Shown here: positions 40,191 to 51,300 of the stretch, in pieces
Layout of the letters: every line of letters begins with the position of its first letter
How positions within the stretch are numbered: position 1 is the stretch's first letter
Assembly (NCBI GenBank): GCA_031213475.1
Contig: JARUPZ010000034.1
Span: forward strand, 124,001-188,000
Direction: 5' to 3'
Length of the DNA: 64,000 nucleotides
Source of the DNA: Nereocystis luetkeana
Lineage: Eukaryota > Sar > Phaeophyceae > Laminariales > Laminariaceae
Program-made: the position numbers and the translations under genes
The notes under the pieces: generated by a model
What the model saw: only the letters and a program-made list of their open reading frames with translations
Databases searched by the model: none
What the model was told of the DNA's origin: nothing

Positions 40191-40470
40191 GGTGGCTTGC
40201 TGGCAGGCTGTCAGATAGGGTTTGAATCTCGGCTGATAACCTTGAGCATAGGATTTTTTAAAAGTTTTCGTCCTTCCCCGAATGTGCGACAGCGGCAACT
40301 GATAAAAATTGTTGCAAACCGACGAGCAGCGGGAGTGCTAAACCCGCTGTGCGATGTAAACAAAGGCACGCACGTATGCACCGGGGGAGAAGGCCGGACA
40401 TCTGTGACCACGATCTCTAGCGAAGGGCAGTGAGGCCAGAACCTCCTATACTCATATCTCATATTACCTG
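40191..40470 (+). mobile_element. SINE-like element, copy 4
   Basis: The head GGTGGCTTGCTGGCAGG at 40191 matches the A-box-like start of copy 5 (GGTGGCTTGGTAGG), and GGGTTTGAATCTC resembles a B box. The body has CCGACGAGCAGCGGGAGTGC, GCACCGGGGGAGAAGG and GAACCTCCTA in the family order. It is more diverged than copies 3 and 5 and has a shortened head. Confidence 0.55.
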
Positions 40471-41117
40471 TAGCACGACCTGAGCTGGAAATACACAGTG
40501 CTCATTGACCTTGATATACTCACAAAATGTTCTCTCAAGGGTCTCTAGTCTAGTGCCACAGCTCCATTAATACCTTTAGAGTCTACGTAGCGTCGTCAGT
40601 CGGGATGGGGCGAGGCGCGGAGGTCCAACAGCACATTGACAACCACACACACGAGTGTCAAAGCAAGAGCACTGCTGTAAATATTCGTATTAACAGTAGC
40701 AATACATACTCAGCATACTCATCATACTCACGGCAAGACGCCGCCGCCAAAAGCCGAACCAGGAGCACCCCAACATCTCTGCCGATCTCTGTTGAGGTCT
40801 GTCTATGTCTGATCGGAGATGAAGTCAGTGACGGCGACAGCGAATGTGCCCGGTCGGTGTGCCTCCTGCCAAAAACAAAAAAGGGACAGATAAGCATAAA
40901 AATGTTATCTCGTTAAGACACGGTGACCGTCGACCTTTGGCCAAGACAGCGAGAGAGCCAAACAGCAAGTCAGCGAAACCAGACAGCACGTAGACTAGAA
41001 ACATCGCAGCCTACAGTACGAAATACAAGCAGAGGGGGGGGCGAGGTTCGAGTTGAGTATCGGCTGCTGAACTTGGACACTAGGGGGTGTAGTGCAGTGC
41101 GAGTATAACCCATCCGA

Positions 41118-41447
41118 GTGAAGCGCGGGGCGTTTTCCGATATTGAGCATGTTTCAATCTCTCCGCTCATACAACCCTGGACCAGGCCAACCAGAGAGGA
41201 ACTGGGTCCGGTCCAATGTACAGCAGACGACTTCACGATGTTCCGAGCCAGCGAGGGATCCACGAAAATCTCCCCTTCGCTGTTTGGAGTAGATACGGTG
41301 TTGTGGACCACGGTGGCTAAGAAGACTGGGAAGTGGTATCGGGGAGTCGCCGACGCGGCGGACTGTTTCACGGCGAGATGGCACAGGGACAAGGCGCAGA
41401 AGAGCTGGCTACGCCACGCAGAACAGGACGCCAAGAGTGGCAGGTGA
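41118..41447 (+). CDS. Hypothetical open frame, 109 codons
   Basis: Reads FTMFRASEGSTKISP, then GVDTVLWTTVAKKTGKWYRG and a basic end RWHRDKAQKSWLRHAEQ. Composition is protein-like and the frame ends immediately before the G-tract end of the repeat element at 41456. It may be part of that element or of a degraded gene. The opposite strand is also open (154 codons), which weakens the case. No family is recognised. Confidence 0.22.
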   Translation: MKRGAFSDIEHVSISPLIQPWTRPTREELGPVQCTADDFTMFRASEGSTKISPSLFGVDTVLWTTVAKKTGKWYRGVADAADCFTARWHRDKAQKSWLRHAEQDAKSGR

Positions 41448-41455
41448 CAAGGGAA

Positions 41456-41905
41456 ACGTGGGGGCGGGGGTATTTGATAGGAGATATGTACTCGATCTCA
41501 TGCATGGTCGCAGTCGTATACCCATAGACCCTAGGATCCCTACAATGCCGGGACGGAGCATGTCGGGTTTTCACCGACCAGGCAGACCCTGCTTGCACCA
41601 AGCGCGAAGCGCCGTGAGGTGTCCGGCGAGTCGCATAAAGGGTGAGCTGCATCCTAACAAGAACCGCTTGTGAGGCGGACTTGCACATGGATGACAGCTT
41701 CAATGAGTTAATTTAATTTCCGGTGTAGGCACTTCCAGCAATGAGAGTACTATGTAACTACCTCTTGGGTGCCTTACCTTGAACACTACGTGATACGATC
41801 AATTCCTTTGTGCGGAGTGAAGGTTCTTTACCTCGCACAAATTATCTAACTCGACAACCAGCTGTGTGGCGACCGCCAAAAAACAATAAAAAAATACCCA
41901 TGTTG
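41456..41905 (-). mobile_element. Retroposon-like repeat family A, copy 1 (inverted relative to 54.7 kb)
   Basis: The reverse complement aligns along about 440 bp with 54655-55095. Shared words, on that strand, include TTGTGCG, CTCCGCACAAGGA (near match), GGTAAGGCACCCA, GTAGGATGCAGCTCACCC (near match) and CATGCGACTCGCC-like text. One end carries a G/C tract (41460-41475) and the other an A-rich tract (CCAAAAAACAATAAAAAAAT, 41875-41897). The two tracts suggest a reverse-transcribed element read on the plus strand toward the A-rich end. Confidence 0.55.
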
Positions 41906-42269
41906 TATAGCTCACGTAGTGAGCGGCATGATTTACAGTGTCGTTGCAACCGACGCCAACCCAACCAATATAAAATAGGGGGGGGGGGGGGGGTTGGTAG
42001 CCGTACTGATACCGCTCGCAAAAACGAAACGGTAGGTCGTGTGGCAAGGTACCGGCTCGACTACTAAGTGAAACCTGTGTTACTACAGGCCCGAATACTA
42101 AATGTCAATACCAGTATGTTTTGGTTTTGGTTGATATATCCACTGGGGAGGGCACGACAGTGGCGGTAGTGGCAATAGCTGACACCGCTGTCGACGAGAG
42201 TAGAAAGGACAAGGCACATCTTGTCGCAAAGCCCCCGGCTCGGCTTTGTAGCAGAGACGGGACCCTATG

Positions 42270-42745
42270 CTACTATCGCCGGCTTGAGTACGATAGTCTT
42301 GCTGTTCGCCTTGTTTTCCTCTTCGTCTCGTTCTTTTCTTCCTCTCCACCTTCTTGCAGGCCGACTTTTCTCCTCTCTCTTGTTCGCATTTCTTCGTCCG
42401 TGTAGCACTCAGATGCCCACCTCCAGCACGTACATGTTCTTATCTAACCTTGTTGATAGTCTTGCGTCATTTTGATCATGTTTAATTTCAGGATTTCTTT
42501 TTGGTTTTTATGTGCTGTCTTGTGGTTTACATTTTTTAGGTAGGTTATTTGTTGTGCTATCTTACCCGGTACGTTGACCTTTCACTTGCCTACCATGCTC
42601 CAATTGCGAATGTACATATTTTTCCCTCGTGTCAATAGCCTGTGCCATGGAAGTTGCATCTCTCTAGGATAAAGATTCCGGGTGGACACTGCTGATGTCG
42701 TTGGGTAGAAAGAGCGGTGTATCGTGAAGACAAGAAACACATAGG
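42270..42745 (+). mobile_element. LTR-like dispersed repeat, copy 2
   Basis: A pyrimidine-rich body (42290-42400) followed by GTTGCATCTCTCTAGGATAA, CCGGGTGGACACTG, GGGTAGAAA and GTGAAGACAAGAAACACA, in the same order and orientation as 10060-10600. Interpreted with caution as a solitary LTR of the same old family. Confidence 0.35.
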
Positions 42746-45317
42746 TAGGTATACTATAATACGAGGTACAGCATACGGACCAAGGATAACGAGGGGGAAG
42801 CACACAATCTTTATCACAGTCAACACAATTGTGAACTGCAAGCAAAGCGAACAGTCGTCATGACGTGCGCGAGAGAGCGTGCTACTAATACTGATGCCGT
42901 TTAGAGTGCTGTGCGATGCGATGCAGTCAGTAGGCCCTTCGTCCTTTCTGCAGTCAGATCTGCAGCAAAATATATTCTGTCCATGTGCCATACTCGTCGC
43001 GGCTTCGTTTTAGAACAATCCATGAACTTCAGTTCGATGATCTCTAGAGATTTTTATTTATTTTAAAATCAGGAAATACGTCAGCTGTGAGTTCGACTAT
43101 ATAGTTGATACTCAACTTTGCAAGCTGCGTAGTATGTCTCGTCTATATCCCATTTTTACTAAATTTCCAAATTTTATGATAAGCCGTTCGCGCGTATTCT
43201 ATACCAGTATGTATTTCCTTGTCAAGGATATAGGCCAGTGACTCCCCTGGATGCTGCCCGGGTCAACAGGACAATTGTAATAATATACCTGGTACCTGGT
43301 ACCAGGTAGGCAATAACTAACCCTGCGGTCATCCCGGCGCAGCACACCGGTTTGATACACACCAGTACGGGATACCAGGTATGGAGTAGAGTACAGTAAT
43401 GGCCCCTCTCTAGTGCCGGTATACGCCAGTCAACAATACCGGCACCATAGCGGCAAACGACGCTACTCCGTACACTGTCATACCAGGTACCAGGTATTGG
43501 TTAATACCCCGTACCGGTACATGCCAAGCGACGCTACAGGCACTATAACGGGCAGCCGGCGCTATGGAGGGACCACTACCGTTGTACTAAAAACGGCAAC
43601 ATAGGGTACCTGGAAGGTAGACTTACAGCAGTAGTTTAGGTCTCTACAGTACTGGAGGTCGCGATCCAATTTGTTCGGGAGCGTAACGCACGATCTGACG
43701 TAATATACTGCAACCAAACACGAAGACATCGTTCATCGTAACAAATCATTCATCAGGTGCCATGTTCTTTCAGCCGTACGCACCAGGATATACTTCGTAC
43801 ATGCTGCCTGGTATCACTGATATCATGATCATGATGCTACAGCAGTATTCATATTAATAGTACGTGCTATTAATACATACCAGGTACTCTGTATATCCTA
43901 CGGTAATGTAACCATGCGGAGGCCTCTGGCAAACATGAACAGAAAGATGTGTCCACATCCAACGTGGACTCTCTACGTACAACACATGATGACTGGTACC
44001 GGTACCAGGTTGGTATTTCGCCTGGTGTATCCCAGGTACAAAACTACGTACCCCAGTCAAATAGCAGCAGATAGAGCAGTCTCATGCATGAATGTAGTGC
44101 GCCAGGAGCGCCGCGTGATTGCTGCCTATACCTCTCGGGTTGCCACATCAGAGGCAGCACCTCGCCAGGCCGGGGGCATCCCAATCAACGCTTGCAGCGC
44201 ACACAAATCAAATGCATGAAGATCTGTCATTTTCCTGCCGGTAATGATAGGTAGTACAGCACACGGCCGTGCAAATACAGCAGCAGTACAGCAGTTTGTA
44301 GTACCCAGGCAGGTACAGTCTGAGTTCGAGTAGGTGTCATTGTTCAAGGTACTCGACAGCAGCAGCAGCAGCAGTAATGCCAGCTGAGCTGTGGTCTCCA
44401 CCACTACCTGCTCCCGTCCTTGTCCATAGCACGGTGCACCCGCGATGATGCAAGAGGCGACCCATACGCCATCCACAAAGGAACGCTTTTGCGCTGCCTG
44501 TGATGAAAACATACGTATTATTCATACTGCTTTCGCCTTATAACCTGTACTTGCGGTCTGCGACGTGCAACGCAAGCACAAGCGCATCTGTTTTCGTGTC
44601 CATACCCGAGGTACATGACAGCACAGCAGCAGCAACAGCGTCGTAGTCCACCTTATGCGTTCCAGCCCAGGGTCTGCCCTTGCTGCGGACGCTCGTGCCG
44701 CGCACGTAGTCCGCAACTCTCACCTGGAATCGTTGCCACTGTTTGCGAGCGATTGGGATGGCTGTCGGTGGGAGTGCGCTCCAAGAAACGCAGCAAGCTA
44801 TCGGCAGTTGAACAGCACAAGCGTAGTCCGTGAAAGGTGAGCAAAAATTGGAGTTCTAACAATATGGTGGCGGGAATTACTCGGGGACAAAAATATTGAA
44901 ACCGGACGCAGAGTAGTTGCCGTGCAGTCCCTGCGTGTGCTGTGCCACCCAGCTTCAGGCTCTGCACGTACCCACAGGTGATTGCTGGTATTGTTAGCAT
45001 CGCCGAGCTTTGTTCTGCTCCGCTTTAGATTTCGCCCTAGTTCCGATGGCTCTCTTTTGTTGGGTGCATGCTCAACACGCATGATTCACCTACGTAGTCA
45101 GCGAGTTGCGGCGTCCCCTCTACGAGCTAGCCATGCCCATAGTGTACCAGGCCTACGTTTTGGGTTGACCACTCCTGCCGTCCCTTACCTCGCCTTGTTC
45201 AAGTTGACCCCTTGCTTGTCACCGCGTCCCGTCAACACCCGCCCAGGAATCACCCGAAGTCGGACAGGGGCGTCGCACGACCCAGTCGGCGTTGTCTCCC
45301 GCACTCCCAGGAGGATC

Positions 45318-48300
45318 ATGCACCGCCAACCGGGCACCCAGCGACAAGCCTTACGAGTAGCTAGGGCCGCCACCTCAGCGGTCGCGCTTTGTGGCTTCCT
45401 AGGCAGAGCCGGGAAGGGGGTCAATGCGTTCGCCTTTTCATCGTGTGCACACCGACGTACCTGTAGCCTGTCCTCCACCGCATCGAGATCTAAGGCATGT
45501 AAGTCCGCGGGGCAGGGGATGAGGCGGGCTGGGGGCCAGGGTGCTTGGCGACCGACGCTGTCTGGCGTTAGTAGGAGGAGCGCGAGGGGTGGCTTGCTCC
45601 AGTTGAGGAGCAGTGAAGAGGATGGGGAGGACGAGGAGGCCGCCAGGGAGGAGGTGAGGTCGTACCTATTACCCGCAGGTATGTTCAATGCTCAGGGAGG
45701 GACTGCTGTTTGCAAGTGTTTTGGGTTGCAGCATCTATTAATACTTGCTCTGACAGCTCAATAAACTACAGCAGTGCCGGCGTCCCCGGTGGCTTGGTAG
45801 GTCATCCGCGTGCCTACGAGTTTCAATATCAATTTCGTCGGTTCAAGTGTTCCAAGTCTCATCGAGTGCATGTTCGTAGGGACTTTTTCTTGCATACAAA
45901 AAATATTAGTCGAAAGCGTGAGAGCGTGAGTTACCTACATTCGATGCAGATCGACAAGCAGTGGGAATGCTGAACCCTATGCGCGACAATAAGTTAAAGG
46001 CTCGTACCGGGGGGGAGAAGGAACGACCCCTGGGGCCATGGCTTGCCCGCCAGAAGAGATAGCTGAGGATAAAACCTCCTACGAGTTGGGCTGGAAAGTA
46101 AAAGTGATGATTGAACAAAAAATAAGAAGTAACACTGGCACTGCCCATCAATATGGGCCTGGTAGCTTGCTCGTGCTGCACTGCTGTCACTGACTGTATT
46201 ACGCATGTCACTTTACTTTACTGCCGGCGAACCAAGCATCTGGAATTGCTCAAAGTTCTGCCGTCTACCATATAACCTGATACCATTGCTGCACTGGTAT
46301 TCATATACCAGGTAGCATGCATGCTATGAAGAAAGGTCTGCCCGTGTTGAGCGTAAAATGGCAGCTCGTATGTTATGCAGGCTGTGCAGGCACTATGAAT
46401 AGTTGGGTCGCCCGTAAGTTGTACGTAGGGTATCCGTTTCAGCTTCGCCGTCAACTCATGAAGTGCTTGCTGTAAGACCGCAGGCAAGAGTGATATGTGC
46501 CTTGTCATTGGTTTATAGATGTTCACGAATTCCTGTCGATCCGCCCCAATTCCATGTCAAGTATACCCTGGTATATGACTTGCACCAGTACCGTATAACA
46601 CGCAAGATAGCATACCCCATCGGATGAGTATCATATCTGGCTTTCTCGATAACGGGGAGGGCGTAACGAATACGACGAGCGATGCGTCTATGCAGCCTTC
46701 TCGACGATTTTTTTCCAAAGCCACCATTTTTGTTGTGTGTGCCCCTTAAGGCATGTTTTGGAGGAAACCGGGTCTGAAATTCGTCCTATGGGGTGTATTA
46801 TCTTAAGTGTCACATGGCGCTTCGCTTCGCGGGCGGCCTACGCCGCCCGCTACGCTCGCTCAGGAAGGAAAAAAGTACATCAAATTATGCGAAGCGAACA
46901 GAGGTCCACGATTGAGCTTAGTTTTTTCAAGGATCGTAATTGCAAACCGGCGACTTGAAAATGCCAAGAGTCCCGCCGCCATGCTTCAGGAAAAAACAGC
47001 TCCGACGTCAGCTTGGATGCCACATATACGCTTCGCGTCGCGGATGTCGTACGTACGTACATACACCCCAGGCAGGGTACTTAAAGCGAAAGCACAGCAC
47101 GGCACGCAGCAAAAACAATGAAAATGAAACCGAAAACTCGGAAAGGAAAAAAATCCCCGTCGCCTCTCGTGTAATATTTTTCTGCCTGATTGGAACACCT
47201 TACACCCGGTCGAAAAAAGAAGAAAAGAGACAAACCGCACAGAAGAGCTTCTCTCTCAGCCTCGTACGCCGCCCGCCCCTCTCGCGACCACCTCGCTACC
47301 GATTCGGTCCGGGTAAAGCTTTTATCACTCTCTGCCACAATCAGCCCCGACGCCCGCCCCGGGTGAAGCCCTGTGCTCATCGTGGCCGTCGTTCGCCAGC
47401 TCGATAACGTTGGTGTTCAAACTGCACACCTCCCTCTTTCAACTTCAGCATGGTCGCAAAAATAAGCACCGCTTGAATATAATCTTGCCGTCCCGAACGA
47501 CCTTTATAAAGTCGTACATACTCTATCAACAATCATAAAATCGAAGCCAGACAAAGCCCGTTCATGCATCCCTCGTGTCTCGAGGCACACGCGACGCTTA
47601 GGCACGAAAGCGGCGACCGCGCTCCTTGCAACCCCCCCTCTACCCGCCAGCACCCGCTGGCACCCGCGACGGTGCCGGGTCCTCCCGCGATGCCGTGCTC
47701 GGAGAACACGCACGCACACGAAACGAAAGAAGAAAAAAAGAAGAAATGACCGCGAAAACAAAGAACTGCTGGAAAGGTCCTGCAAGTAATGAAAGGAGGC
47801 GGTTTGGAAGTGGGAGCTCTGAGAGGCCAGGGATGCACCAACCGAGCACGCTCAGGGGTTGTGATCTAAGTATGTAGTTCTATACGGTATGCATATTGTA
47901 TCGTTTTGGCTGGCACTCCGGTAAGGACGCACGCCGCAAGTCCAATGTTTTTTTCGAGTGGCGGCATCGTGTACATCACTCTGACGGTGGCCCCTAACAT
48001 ACAGGCCCGAAACGCGGGGAGTTAGGCTTCCCAGTGTGTTTATGAAGAATACAAAGGTAGGATCGATGGGAAGCCTGTCATCAACCGCAAATTTTTGCAC
48101 GGACAACGTTTTTTGTTCACGCAGCAGTTCTTGACAATCCATGCATTAAGGTGGGTGGTTTTGTGCTTATTTTTTGGACGTATTTACTACGGGCCTCCAT
48201 GATATGTACTATGTATATACTGGGGAACGAGGCATCCCTCTACCAAAATGTCGTATTCTCGCGAGCGTATCCCCTCCCGCCACTACTCGTCACGGGTACG

Positions 48301-51300
48301 CGCAACACTCAATACTAGCCGGCTATTTGGGCCCCAAGTTCTCGCGAGAACGGGCTACCGGGTTTTAGGGTACCCAGATACCCACTGTGTTACCCTGGAA
48401 ACGCGGGGGACGGCAACTTATCATCCAGATCACGTCGCATGGGCAGTACCAGGTAGATCGCACAACAAATATGGAGGAAACCCACAAAAAAAAACTCGGT
48501 CGGGCGACTTTAGTCACTTACGGGGTACTCGGTGTTTCATCTTGACAACCTCGGGCTGACAACGTGTCATCCCGTTGTCATGTTCCGTAACCCCAAGAAC
48601 AAGGTATCCAGGGAACCCATTCCAAATCCGTATGCTCTCACACACACACCTCCCATCTACCGGGCACATGGGTACCCGCCAGAAATACCTGAAAACGCTC
48701 TCGAGTACGCAGGTTCTCCGCCCCCATGATTGGCGAGTGCTCGTTGGCCATCAGTGCTCGGCGGGGTACTCTTCTAATCCGTTTTACCAAACTCGGGTTC
48801 TCGCGGATATCACTCGTCCCGCCAAATACTCGTCACGGGTACGAGTAGCAATCACTACTCGCCAAGTACTTGAGTCCCGAGTGCTCGCGAGTATCTGGGT
48901 ACCGGGTACGGGGAAGCTCTGTTTTACCCTGGAAACCCTGGGGATGGCAACTTCGTCCGCTGGGCTTTATTTCGTACAATAAATTCCACAAAAACCACGT
49001 CAAATCTGTGTCTGGCGATGGTACAAATTTCGCGGTAGGGGTGTACCTTTTGTCAAGACCCCCGTGTACTCGCGGGTACTTGGGTACTCGGAGTGTCACC
49101 GTGGCAACTCCGGGGATGGGAAAAAAATGCCATCCTGTCCTCACGTCCCCTGGGCAGTAGTTCGTACGGAATCTCCCAAGCATCCCATTCCAATTTTCTA
49201 CTCTGTCTCACACATCTCATATCTTACGGATACACGGGTACCCGGCTGCTCGACGGGTCCCCGGATACCATCCCCAAAATAGCCGAGAGTGTTCGCGAGT
49301 ACCAAGGGATTCCCCCCCTCCATAACTATTACGGGGGACCATAGTTAACAGGACCTATGGTACACATAAAAACCTATATGTTTAACCATTTTTACTAACA
49401 ATATTGGGTCCTGTTAACTATGGCCCCCCTTAATAGTGAGTACTCCTTGGTCACGAGTACTCCTGGGGGTATACGTTTATTCGTTATGTACACCTTGGTC
49501 TTTCTCGTCGGCCTACTCCACCGTTTTGTGTATTTCCTGGTTTGTTGAACCAGAAACCACTGTGGACGGAAATATATGGACCCTTTAGACTTTAATGTGA
49601 AGACCAATCGGTCCTTATTTTTTCGCCAAGAGTGGTATGATTTGATCCGCTACCGGCACTCGGACCGAGCGGATTGCCATCTGCCTTTCCCTTGCCTCTG
49701 CCTCTTCGTATGTAACTCGTGTCTAATGCTGACCCTTCATGAGCTTTAACGCGGCACCAAGCGACGGTACATCGACACCATCAAAACATGGTACTTGCAA
49801 CGTATGCTATCAAGGCCTTTCCTTTCCATGTTCCTCGCTCTTTACCTCTTAGCCTGGAAGCTCACCCTTGTACCGGCAGTGTAGACTGTGGAGAGGCGTG
49901 CAGTGTCGGGTTTGTCTCTGCTGATCGTGACAATCTTTGGACACTCTTAAGGCGCTCTTTTAAGACTTTCTTGAGACACCTTGCAAACGGTACTCAGACA
50001 TGCTTTAGACAGTCTTTAGGCGCGCTTTAGACACTCTCTTCACACTCTGTTGATACTCTTTGGACAGTCCGTAGACTACCTTTAGGGGCTCCCTAGAAAT
50101 TCTCACTGTAGGCACTTTTTGAACACCCTTCCGGCACGATTTAGGCAGCCTTGACGCCGTCTTTAAGACAGTGTTTAGACACTCTAGAGACATTCATTAG
50201 ACACTCTGTGGACACTTTTTAGACACTCTCCAGGCACTCTTTAGATATTCCTTGGACACGTTTTAGACACTCTGTAGCTGCTCTTTAGGCACTCCTTAGA
50301 CGCTCTTTAGACATTCTTAGGCTCTAGTTGTAGACACTGTTTAGGCATTATTTAGTCACTCTCGAGACACGCTAGACAGTCTATATAAACTCGTTATACA
50401 GTCTTCACACAATATTTTAGTCACTCGGTAGACACCGTTTAGACACTCTGTAGACAAGATCTAGGCACGCTTTAGACTATAATTAGGTACTCGTCTTTAC
50501 CCGGTATGTACACCCTCTTTAGGCACTCTGTAGTCACTCCTTTGCAAACATCGTTTAGACACTCTTCAGACACTGTTCAGACACTGTACTGACACTGTTT
50601 AGACACGCTTCAGACAGTCTTTCCTGTAGAAAATCTGTAGACACGCTTCAGAAGTCACTAGACCGTCGTCTGTACACATTATTTACACCCTCTTTAGACA
50701 CTCTGTAGACACGCTCCAAACAATGTTTGAGACACTGTCGAGGCACTGTTAGGGGTGGGGCTGAAATATGTTTAGACGTAAAAAAGTCACAAAAAATGTC
50801 AGGGGGGAAATATGAATGTTTGATAAATTAACCAACGAGCGCTTGGGAAAGAATAAGCACGTCACACAAAACTCTTCATGTGGTATCATATACCAGGTAC
50901 CAGGTACCAGGGTATGGCACGAGAGGAGGTGCAGCGTGTGGCTCGAGAAGGGCGGAGCAGCACACACAAAAAATACCACGACGAGTGAGTGCTTGAGCAG
51001 CAGCGCACAAACGGGCGCGTGAGCATGGGGGGGGATTACTGGTGCAGCCCCTGCCGGGCTTGGTTGATGGCGGATCTGCTGATCCTGGTGCGGCTACTGG
51101 CGTTGCTGGCCCGGCTGCTGCTGCTGCTGCTCATCCTGCTGCTGCTCATCCTGCTGCTGCTGCGGTGCAAGATGTTCCAATCTACAGCCATCTAACCCGG
51201 TCGCGGCTGCCCTCGGCCCCCGCGATGCCACGGCGGATAACGGTTTTCGCTCGGCACACGATCGCCGCCGCCTCGTGGACACTACGACCCGTACGCTGCA

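Larger units (their letters stand above)
37737..45317. other. Divergent intergenic region between transporter and LON gene
   Basis: Should contain the transporter's missing 5' exon(s) and both promoters, but none could be fixed. It holds a degenerate repeat (38180-38340), an isolated plus-strand open frame (39226-39609), a SINE-like copy (40191-40470), a retroposon-like element (41456-41905), an LTR-like repeat (42270-42745) and a dense cluster of TACCTGGTA/TACCAGGTA words (43287-43500). The DNA from 43.5 to 45.3 kb shows nothing else apart from an AGC run near 44358. Confidence 0.55.
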
